From Pyrocephalus nanus (lineage: Eukaryota; Chordata; Aves; Passeriformes; Tyrannidae), in assembly GCA_038380795.1 (NCBI GenBank), contig CM076262.1, forward strand, positions 69,770,629 through 69,834,628: DNA of 64,000 bases, given 5' to 3'. The stretch's first letter is position 1. Each line of letters opens with the position of its first letter. The notes beneath the pieces were generated by a model, which worked only from the letters and a program-made list of their open reading frames with translations, had not been told where the DNA came from and made no database searches. The translations under genes were made by a program, and so were the position numbers. Positions 33,081-43,774 of the stretch are shown here, piece by piece.

Positions 33081-34544
33081 AAGTACTATTTTTCTAAATA
33101 ACAAAAATTTCTAGATGGTTCTGTTCAAAAGTCAGGACTAATCTGGCTTAGGCATTGTATAGACATGTAATGGGGAAAAAATTTACTGTCCACAATGCCC
33201 ACAGATTTTTGTTTAGTAGTTTGGAATTGAATTAATTGTTTAGTATAGAAAAAAGGCAAGTAGGCAGTAAAAAAAAAAAGAAAAGACAAATTCTTAATAA
33301 AGAGTATATGCAAACGTGCTTGATTGCCAAAAGGTGGCAAATAAACCCTATTAAATGTAACTAATTGTGCTATACTTTGTTTGCAAATCTCATATTTCCC
33401 ATTCTATAGTTCTGTCAGAAAAGCTGGCATGAATTTTAAATTCTGGTGTTTCTCCTGGCCCTTTCCCAATTTATCAGAAGGTGGAAGGTGCAGGGAAGCA
33501 ATTTCCAAGCAATAGAAGGAACTGCCTTCAGTGGGTTTGGATGTTGAACTCTTCCACAGGCTCAGTGGGAAATGAGGGTTCATTGCACCTCAGAGAATCA
33601 AGCTCCTTTTGTTAATGCAGATTACAGTCTGGCTTATATCAAATGTCAATAAAACAGGGGGCAAATTTGTGGTGGATATGGTTTTAACATGGAATATGAA
33701 CAGGCATCTGCACAGCCAGTAGGAAAACTACTGTCACAGAAGATTTCTTTGGTTTCTGGAAACTGAAAAAAAATATCTTTTTTATCTCTGACTGTTTCTC
33801 CCTTTCATATATTACTTCCCTGATCTCCTAGTGAAATAAGAGCAAAATTGCCTGTGGTCTGGTTAGAGGGACCTTCAGATGTATAAATGGTGGCTGGGAT
33901 AAAAGTTCATTAACCTTTTGCTGTTCTTTAAAAGTCAGTCTGGACCTCAAGTCTTCCCTCAGCTGGCTTGGCACACAATGGAGAATGCTCCTTTATTCCC
34001 CTCAGCTTTCCTGTCAACTTGGCTTTTAATAAGCCCAGCCATGGAGGCTTTTGACAGCTAAGAGAAGAGACATTCCAGGCAGCAAGAGTTCCATATTCTC
34101 CCTCTAATTAACGCTATTTAATTTCTCCTGCCATTGTAACTGGGTGATCCCAGCTTGATGCTCAGTTCATTTGATGCTGTCCATTATTGTGCTACTGCAG
34201 GACAAAACAGTGTCGTTCCTTTCCTTAAATGCCTCCCGAGTTATCCCACAGAATTCAGCTAATTCAGCCAGAAAGGGAGCCAGAGGATTAAAAGGCACAG
34301 TAGCCCAGGGTGCCTGATGCTCATTGCCTCCTCCCCACTTTTTAATATCCCCTGTGTTGTGCAATAGCAGGGGTTCTGTGGTCCCAAACCCCCCCTTGTT
34401 TGTTGGTTTCTGTCCATCCTTCCTGCTGAGAATCCTTTCCATGGATCCAGCTGAAATCTGCCCTCAGTGAGAAGATTCATCAGCCCAGCATTTCAATTCT
34501 ATTAAATGCAACTTAAGTAGCTGGTAAAGCAGGAGGTTCATTGG

Positions 34545-34571
34545 CAAAAAAAAAAAAAAAAAAATAAAAAA
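34545..34571. repeat. Poly-A tract
   Basis: About twenty A, then T and a further A-run. Confidence 0.85.
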
Positions 34572-35901
34572 AGTGGGGTTCAAGAGGAGTGAAGTCAGAC
34601 TAGGTTAGACTTAGCACAGAATTCTGAGGGTTGTTTAAATCCATCTGATAAACTGGATCAAAAATAAAGGGCAGCTACAGAAGGATGGGAGACAAGCATT
34701 CTTCTCCCAGGACTTACTGCAGAGAAGGGCAGGGAATGATGGCAAAACACGATGTCTGGAGAGAGACAGGGACTCTCGGGGTTCTCTGAGTGAATTAGAG
34801 CAAGAGGAAGGGCCACAAGCTTCTATAGCACAGTGTAAAATGTAGGGCTGTGTGTCTGATGTGCTGCATTTCTGCCTTGAAACAGAAACTGTACCCCCAG
34901 GGGACTCCCGTGGCCAGAATGGTGCAGCTTCCCAGCACTGCACACAGGGAAATAAAATCTTTATAAAATCTTTAAACAGCAGCAGAAGAGAAGCATAACT
35001 GGATTTCTGAGGGTGGTGGAGCAAAAGCCACGTGTCAGATATGACTTTTCCATGAACACCCATGAAGTGCTGCCCAGCTTTGCAGCGTCCCTTAGATGTT
35101 TTGCAGTAGCAGGATGTGTGTTGTTTTGTCCAGCTAACTTTGTGGTTTGCATCATTTCATTGTTTCATTTGCATCCCGTGACAATCCACCCTTAAGGGGA
35201 AGGGACTTGACAGTGGGATTTTGGGAAGGCTGGGCTAGAATGTCGGTGGGTTTAGCAGCAGCATGAGGTTATAACCAGCAACAGGATTAATTCACGTGCC
35301 CAAACAGGTCTTTGTGAAGGCCAGGTGATCCCACAGGCGTGTATTTAAGGAGGCAGAAAGTTCCCTTTCCCACCTCCACCCAGAGATGGTGCATTTTATT
35401 TACCGTGCAACAACTGAGAAAAGCCCTTCTTAGCCCTCTGGCATATTGTTTAACTAGAGCAGTGTTATGCTGGGGTTATGTGGCTGGATGGCAAACATTT
35501 CTCCTTCCTGCTGTCTCATTGTCATGGTGACCCAGCAATGTGCTCTGCACATCCTTGAAACAGCCCCCCAGCCTTCAGCATTCAGATGCAGCGAAGAAAT
35601 GTGGCACTTACGTGCTTAAATGCTCGCCTGTGCTGCAGTGGGAGCATCAGGAATGCCTGGGTGTTGAATCCAAGGCCTGTGACTCGCTCTGTGAGCTCCC
35701 TGATCATTCAGCAATCTAGAAAAGAAGACAGGGACTAAGGAAAAATACCAGTCAAAGAACTGAATTCGAGTTAATGCGAAATAAAAGGGAAATTTTGCAT
35801 TGGCTCTGCTAGGTTGACAAAGTGATAGCTTTTTTTTTTTTCATCTTTCTTAATTGCAGCCTATTACAGAAGAAAAATGCATTTTAAATTACTTTTGGAG
35901 A

Positions 35902-35914
35902 CACACACACACAC
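35902..35914. repeat. Short (AC)n microsatellite
   Basis: Six to seven AC units. Confidence 0.85.
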
Positions 35915-36039
35915 CAAAGAAAAGAACTCCTGAAAGTGAATTAAATCTTGAAAATGGAATTGTTTCTCTGAGGAAAGAGGTTGTTACAGAATGAGTTTTA
36001 ATGAAGCAAAGTGTGTCATGTTTTGTTAAATATGAACTG

Positions 36040-36064
36040 AAACATTTCATTAAATGAAATGTTT
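36040..36064. repeat. Perfect 11-base inverted repeat with 3-base loop
   Basis: AAACATTTCAT and its exact reverse complement ATGAAATGTTT are separated by TAA. On RNA it would form a short A/U-rich hairpin, too short for a microRNA precursor. As DNA it is a dyad suitable for a dimeric factor. Confidence 0.8.
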
Positions 36065-36455
36065 AAATGTTCAAAATTAATGCTTGACATCAGCTTGGTA
36101 CAAGAGTATATGACTAAGATGTTGAAGGCTTTCCTCTCTTTTAATTCAGAACACACTAACACTGAGTGAAAAGCTCACAGTGAGCAGTTTAGCTGGCCAA
36201 TTTGGCTCCATTTCCTGGCTGCAGAGTATCTGTGAACAGTTATGATTTCCTCCATCATTTCATTAATCGAAATTACTTAAAATTTGTTTTAGGGTTTGTT
36301 GGGTTTTTTTTCCTCTAAATTGGATTAAATTGACTAAAGCTTTTAGAATTGCACCTTGTCAGCCTTAATCAATTCATCTGACGTTGAAAATGTTTCCTCT
36401 CTTTTTAAAAAAGGAGCACAAGTTATTTTTATTGTTTGTTATTAGGAAGATCCAG

Positions 36456-36478
36456 TTGTTGATCTGGCACATCAACAA
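36456..36478. repeat. Inverted repeat TTGTTGAT / ATCAACAA
   Basis: Perfect 8-base arms at 36456-36463 and 36471-36478 around a 7-base centre. The flanks carry ACAAT (SOX-like) and TGATTGATTAA sequence. Confidence 0.75.
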
Positions 36479-36828
36479 TTAGCCTGCGAGAACGATGATA
36501 ATACCTTCCTTTGGTTGTGATTGATTAAATAAGTCTCAGAGTAATATAATTTTTCACTGGTTGTCTAAATGCAGTGTTTTGCAGCAGGGAGTAATTACCT
36601 ATGATAAACTCAGGGTTTTTTTGATTAATATCCCTGAACAACCTGACTCTTTTTTTTTTTCCTTACATGTTAGTAAAAATCTGACAGTAAAATATATCCC
36701 TGTCTAAGATAACCTCTGTAAAATACATGCATCAGTCAAATTTACATCAAGGCAGTTAAAACTTCAGTGGCAAAAATGCAAGACAGGCCCAAGTTATTTC
36801 ATGGGAATTAACTTTTTTTTTTTAATAT

Positions 36829-36848
36829 TGTTTTGTTTTGTTTTGTTT
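36829..36848. repeat. (GTTTT)n microsatellite
   Basis: Four TTTTG units following a T-run. Confidence 0.85.
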
Positions 36849-37124
36849 GGGCACTGTTCTAGTTTTCTTCCTTAGCTATAAAGAGACGTCACTGAAAAAG
36901 TAGGTATCCTGCCCTACCTTTAGCATGGCATTAGTGACTGTAAATATTGTGTGAGATGTCATACAAAAAGAGCTTTTTTCCAGCTCAACTTTCTCTAGCA
37001 ACACCGAGAGTTCTTTTTTAGCACATGTGAAAAGGTCAGTTTAGCTCCCTCCACATCAGGCACGTGTGGTTTTTGAGGAGCACAAGCATTATGAGGCACA
37101 ACAAACCATTTCCAGTGCTTTCTC

Positions 37125-37152
37125 AAAAAAAAAAAAATTAAATAAAAAAGGG
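37125..37152. repeat. A-rich tract
   Basis: A-run followed by TTAAATAAAAAAG. Confidence 0.8.
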
Positions 37153-40100
37153 AAAAAACACACATGCAAATGGTGTGAAGGGATAAACTCAAGTGCAATA
37201 AGTTGCTGGCAGTCATCACCTCCACTGCTGTGGTACCAGCAAATGTCAGCCTAAATGTCAAAATTACAGAAACTCACAAATGTCAAAGTTACATAAATTT
37301 AAACATTACAGGCAGCATTGTTTTTTTTGAAGAGGATGTCTGGCAAAGCCAGAAAAGGCAGAAACCTGCTTGTCTTACTCCCTTTTTCTTCTGGCTGCAT
37401 TTCCCTGGATAAACTGCACCATGGCCATCTCCTCCTATGTCAACATCTTTAAGATAATTTAGGTGGGTGTTGCTCAGAGTCTCTCAGAAGAAACGAAGGG
37501 CAGTACAGGGTTACTCTCAGCAGACTTCTAAGTCACAATTCTGGGATCTCTGCTGCAAAAAAAACCTGCCAAACTTTGCAAATGGGAACAGTTGGCACAC
37601 ACCCTCTCTGAAGAAGCTGACCTGAGCAGACAGAGCACCTTAACTGCAATTCTTGGGAGTAGTACAAGGTTTTTAGGTGGTAGGCCAGATACACTGCAGA
37701 CTTTTTAGGGGGAAGGACATGGAATGAATTTTCAGTTCTCAGAAAAGTGAATGCTCATGGGATTTCAAGTCAAGAGGCTCAGGGGAAAAAAGGCATTTAA
37801 AATCACTGTGTCATTTTTAAAACAGAGGTCCTTTGTATAGACCACACCTTTTGTGACTCTTCATGTGATCCCCATATTGTCCCTGCTGTGGATGCCTAAC
37901 GAGAATGTCTGTCCTCTCTCCTCTGCATCAGCTCTCAGTGGGCATTATATTTGATTTTGGGCCTTTTACTTCTCTCAGGAATCCCTCAGTGAAGTGTGGT
38001 TTAGGATATAGTCAGAAGAATAGGTGAGCCCAAGGAAAAAAATAAGCACATCATCCTTTGTTAATTCCTGATGGAATTGGAGGTCTTGCATCATACGGCT
38101 GAGCTATTTGTGCAAGCTTAAAGATATGTGCACTGGGAAATAACGTGGAGCAGCTGGGCCCTTTGAACTCATATCTTATCCCAATAACCTGCTCATAAGG
38201 ACATGGAAATAGCCTAATCCCAACCTACAGGGTATCCACTTTACCTGCCTGGAAAATATCCCTGAACTGGGTTATCCTTCCCACTTCCCTTCGGAGTCTT
38301 AACCAGTGAGAAATGAAGTGACTCTTCTTGAGCTCAGTAAGAGAAACAAAATATAAGGAAAAAGTGTTGATACAGTGGTGCAAAGAGGCCTCTGTTCTCC
38401 ACCAACTGTGAAAGTCAATGCAGGACAAAATCTCAGTCCCCCTCTGGTTTTCTTCTTCCTTCTGTGTCACTCCCTCTGAAAAACTCTCTACTCCAGAGGA
38501 ATCAGACTCCCCTGGTTTTTTATCATCATCAGGCCATAGCCTGTTTGTCAAAGCCAGTCCACAAGTGTCCAGAGTCAGGGGATAGAACTGTAGAAGTTAG
38601 TTATTAAAGTATGTTTTGTCTTTTAACAACCCTTAAGTGTTTACTGAAGTGGTTTATTCTGAGCCATTCTTTGTCCCTGATGGTTTTCTCCCTGCTTCTC
38701 ATCAACTTAAGCCAAGAGTAAACTTCCCAATAGTCAAATCAAGATCTAGTTTTCATAATTCATTATAAGCAACCTCTGCTTCCATCAGACTCCTTACATG
38801 ATTCTGCTTTCAAGCTACAACTTACCCTCCCAGTGTTTGTAACTAAGAATAAGTGCATGTTCAAATATAAACACCATTTGAGTTTGCTTCTCTGTACATG
38901 TAAGCAAAGAGCTATCAGATAATAGAAGAGATCAGATGAAATCACAAGCCACTACAGCCATGTATCAAAAAATCGAAAAAATACCTTTGCCCTCTCCATA
39001 CCGAGTAAAAAGCAAATATAGACTTGTGGCTGAGGTCTTTTATCCTAAAAACAAGGAAAAAAATAAATATAAGGGGCAAACCCAGTAATTTGCTATATAT
39101 GTATGATGCACAGATTAAATGTGCAATTAAAATGGCTGAGCTTTCTTTAAATTGCTTTCTGACAAACAAGTTCTGACCATTTTCCAGTGCTTCTGCACAG
39201 TTGAAGAGTTTTGGGATCACATTCTTTTTTCAGGAAGCAAAGTATAAGGAAACCTACTTGGTAAAGGTTGATTTGTGTGAATCTCCTCAGCTGCTTTACA
39301 GCTACCAACAGATTTTCTGGGAAGATTTTGCAGCAGCAAAAATACTCCTCTTTTTTTGACAAAACAGGAAAATAGAGGCATTTGTGCCAAACAGGCAACC
39401 AAAGGCAGTGATTTAACACTATGAAACAATAAATGTGGCTGCCTAACCAAAGGAAAAGGTAACAAAAGCAGCATTAAATGAGAGGGAAATTAGGAATTTT
39501 GTCATGAAAACAGTGGTCCTGTTCAGTGCCTAAGTACTGGCAAGATTTTCTGAGAGCACTTTGTTACCATTTCAGGGAAGCCCTGAGAAGACCTCCTATA
39601 GTTTTAGGGTGACTCACTAAATGCTTCCACAGGGAATTTTTTGGCATATGAATGAATATGTTGCAGAGACAACAGGTAGACTTGTAGTTGGTGAAAGAAG
39701 ACACAAAGGGAATTGATTTGATAGGAATGGCAAAGGAAAGGCTAAAGCCAAGAGGGAATATTAAATTATAGAGGCAGTTTTGGGGTTATTTTTGATTTGA
39801 TAGGACTCCAAGCAAGATGTGAGACCATCTCTGTCCAAAAAAAAAAAAAAATAGTCCTCATAAAGATCAGGATTGAGAGAGGGAAAACTGAGTGACTGAT
39901 GGAAGAGCAGTGGTCAAGTTCAGTTTATCAGAAGAGCTGTTTGTTTTAGTAGAGATGCACAGGACCAGAAAACTGGCCCAGAGCACGAGCTCCCAGGTAG
40001 CTACAAAACCATCTTCAAAGTTTTTAATCTTTGCTTCTTTAATCAAAGGTGGATTAACGAAGCGAACATTAAGGCCTGTCTGCAGTAGCCTTATTGCTGA

Positions 40101-40337
40101 GGCTGCAGTCATTTTATGCTGTGACACTGATTTTATCCAGGTCTCAAGACAAAGAACATACAAGATCCATCCAGTGTGAGGAAAACGGGAGCAGCATCCA
40201 ACAGGCAGCTGCAGCAGCTCAGGACAGAGCTCTGTGTCGTGTCCAGTGAGGGAGCCACAATCATCTGCTGGCCTGGAAACAGCTGTTTCAAGGCTTCCTA
40301 GGACTGGGAATTTAGGTTTCTAATTTTTTCCCCCACT

Positions 40338-40354
40338 TTTTTTTTTTTTTTTAA
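40338..40354. repeat. Poly-T tract
   Basis: About seventeen T preceded by CCCCCAC. Confidence 0.85.
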
Positions 40355-42130
40355 AGGAAACAGGGAGATGAGTGTTGCTGGTGCACCATAAAGCGTCTGA
40401 CTCGAGGGGGTACAGAGAGAGGAGAAGGTTCAGCCAAGTTGGGGGTGAAACCATGGGTAGTGGAGGAGATGTTGGAGAGACAAAGATGCTGGTGACCAGC
40501 AGAAAATGAGTGAATGAATGGGGCTTGGGGGAGGAAAAGGTAGAAAACTCCTGGTGGTCAGAAGCCTGGTGAGGGGATCAGAAAAATGAGCAAAACTCAC
40601 TGATGGGATGTGGACTGAATTTTTGATTTATAGGCATTAATTTGATTCAGACTTTCTAAGAGGCACTCAAAGTTCCAGGCCACAGTGACAAAAAAATCAG
40701 TTTATAAAACAAAAAAGAAAATAAATGCAAATTTTCGATATCAACACGGTTGAAAGTTGAAAGAAAGAAGAAAATGGAATGGAAGACCAAAATAAAAAAA
40801 AAGAGAATGGAAAGCAGAATCCTTCTTGAGTGTTGCTGCAAATTTACTTAATCTAGAATATGTGTGAAACTTTCATTGCCCCTTCCTTATTTTTGAGGGA
40901 ATTGCCTTTTAGGTTGGTTTTGGGTGTTTTTTTTTTTTTTTGGCTTGAAGACATACAATTCATTTGTCTGCTGTAGACTTGTTCGTGACAGACAAATATA
41001 ATATAACAAATTATCTTCCATTAAAAAATTGCAGACTTGGGTCAGCTGCCATGTTACTCATTGAGTTTCAGTCCCTCCCAAGGGTTCCATCCATCCCCAC
41101 GAAATAAATTCATGTGTACTAAGTTAGGGGTTTTTTTTTCATGACTAGGCAATATCCCTGTTCCCTGGAAACTTGCAGTTGTTATTTGTCTTTGTGAACC
41201 TCCCCTTTGAAAATGCCAAATCCTTTAAATTAATGCTTCAGAGGGTCATATTTTGCATTTCAGTTGTTGAAAAGACCTTGCATTTATTCAACAATATAAA
41301 GCCCCCTGAGGATCAACAACCCCAGTGTATTTTGGAAAAGTGTGCTGTGCTTTCTGTTACTTGGGGCTCACATAATGTGACTTGACTACTCACATAATCA
41401 AAGCTACCAGCTTTCAAAAACTTACAGTATTTTGCCATTCTTTTATCTCTGCCTTTTTCACCACGAGATACAGATTTTATATGATTCTTGTGTGATCAGA
41501 TCCCGCTCTCAGTGATGTTTCTGCCTTCCCTGGTACGGAACAGATCCCTGGTTGGTTGAAGCGGTGCCTTCAAAAAGTTTTTGGAGGGTTAATTTTTGGT
41601 CAGCAGCTGAATTTCTTTGATTCTTAAAGAGCCACTGGGCATCTGAATTATCATGGGCTAGTTGTTTTCAACTGCCCCTTTCAACAGGAGTAGCTTTATC
41701 ACAGGAAAGCTGGCACGGTTTCACTGGCACTTCAGAGGGAGCATCAGGACCCACAACCCTCTTCAATACCAATTTTAATTTTTAAATTTCATTTCATTAA
41801 AACAAACACATTTTTTAGAAGCAAACTGAAGTCCTTGGAAACAAGCACACAGCTTTCCTGAGCAGGTAAGAATTCCAAGAAGGGAAGTGAAGACAATTAG
41901 GAGTAAATTGAGTTAATACATTAATTCTGGGGACTCTTGTCTCGGTCCAGCAGTGCACAGCTCACTGCTCCTGTGCTCCTCATTGAGATGACACAGCAAA
42001 ATTAAAGAAAGGGCAAGGCCATGGGGTTTTTTTTTAGTGAGATCTAGTACAGAGAAAATGCCCAGGGGTATCAGTGCCTTGAGTTTTATACCTTAAGAAA
42101 TGCTGAATTAACCCCTTTGCTGTTGTTATT

Positions 42131-42265
42131 GTGTGTAACCTTCAGCAACCCACAGACTTCTTGTGCCTCAGCTCTTCCTGCATAAAATACACGTAGAACT
42201 ATTATGGTCCTGGTGGCTGTGTGAGCAATTAAGGTAGATAAGTAATCAGCCCAAGGTGTTTGCAC
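42131..42265 (+). mobile_element. Probable MIR SINE relic
   Basis: The order of blocks follows the MIR consensus as I know it: GTGTAACCTT (GTGTGACCTT), a spacer, TTGTGCCTCAGCTCTTCCT (CTGTGCCTCAGTTTCCTC), a TAAAAT block, GTAGAACTATTATG, TGTGTGAG, then AATTAAGGTAGATAAGTAAT near the 3' side. The tRNA-like head is missing or eroded. MIR elements are ancient and are kept in amniote genomes including birds. Confidence 0.65.
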
Positions 42266-43117
42266 AATTATTTACCACCATTTTAACCACAGCACCCAGA
42301 TCTGCACACTTATTTCTCCCTCTCCTGTGTCTTATAAAAACCATTTTGATTGCTAAAACGTTACAGTAGGAGAAAAACTGGTTTTATTTTCTGGGATTCC
42401 TATGGCTTTTTTTTTTTTCTTTTATTTGGCGGGGGAGGATGGAGGTGGAGGGGTAGTTTTAGCATTTAGCTCAGCCTAGACAGTAAAAGACCATCAGTCT
42501 GCTCCTTTATGTCTCCAGTCCACTTCACATTCTGGTGTCACAGCCCCAGACAGCTCACACTGTTTGGGTTCGTAGCGTTGCACCAACATGTTTTCAGGTT
42601 CAGAAAAGAATTCAGTGTTCAGCAAAAAAAAATTTCAAATGAAAATCCTTTCTTTTCACATTAGATTTAGTAAATCCCCTTCCCTTTTACAGCTGAGAAA
42701 TCTGGGCCTAACCTATTCTGACAGCTTTTCTAAGTTTTTCCACTTTCGGAGGTTTTTGTGTTTTATAAATCTAATTAACTGTAATAAGAAAATAATAGGA
42801 CATAATGTTTGTTTTACAAGGTGATTGATCTCTTGGCAGCCTGGCAGACTCTTTTATTGATTGGTTGGTGGATAATGTCAGAGTGGATATGTCCTGGAGG
42901 AGAATAGCTGACACCTAAATCCATATGTGACAGATTACCATCTGTGTTGGAAGACAGGTTTCTTCGTGAAATTGCAAAGATAACAGGTGAAAATTGAGAA
43001 AGTGACATGAGGGAAATGTGTTGAAACCTGCCCCAACCTTTCCATGCTCTAAGAGCATTTACACAAAGCTCTCTGTTTTGTGGGCAGCTTGTTTTCAGGA
43101 TGAGGGAGATTAAATTT

Positions 43118-43774
43118 TAATTACACTCATTCCTGTCTGCCCAGTCTAGATTTAATCCTGTTAATTAGGAAAATGCCTTGCCCCACAACCTAGCCATAAA
43201 GCTAATTAAACAGAGAATCTTCATTTGCTACTTAGTGGAACTGCAGTTCAGTAATGATTATCATACATTACAGTTAATTAGCACTGTGGGAGGGAAAATG
43301 AGGATGTTGTTGGAGCTCAGAACTCAAATTAGAGGTGCTGCAATATCTGCCTTATTTCATTTTGCAGCTATCTGATGCAGGGAAGTCACACACTACCCTT
43401 ACCTGCCTCGGGTTCAGGTTTGTGAAAGAAGAGTTAATTAAATGTACCTCTCCTGCAGAAGTGCTGTGTGGGTTTAACGTGAGGAAGGGAATAAGCTGCT
43501 GGCCTTTGAAATCCTCGAGCAGAAGACACTGCATAAACAGAATTATTCCTGCCTGGAGCATGCAGAGCCTGCTGGAGGCAATGAGCTGTGCAGTCACAGG
43601 GAGAGAGAGTGGTGGGACAGCAATTGGGCTTCCTGAAGTAAAGGTGGCCATAACAGTTCTGCAGACACTCTCAGAATATTCCAGGGCAAAACACTACCAG
43701 CTGCTGCATCAAACCATTTAGAAGCCCAAATCAGGAGCTAAAAACAACTGTAGTTGGTCTAAAACTACTAATTA
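43118..43774. promoter_or_regulatory. TAATTA-rich zone, candidate homeodomain-bound element
   Basis: TAATTA occurs at 43118, 43162, 43203, 43275 and 43435, and again at 43769. The 43118-43440 part holds five in about 320 bases, more than chance at this base composition. TAATTA is the core site of many homeodomain proteins. No conservation data are available to me, so function is inference. Confidence 0.3.
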
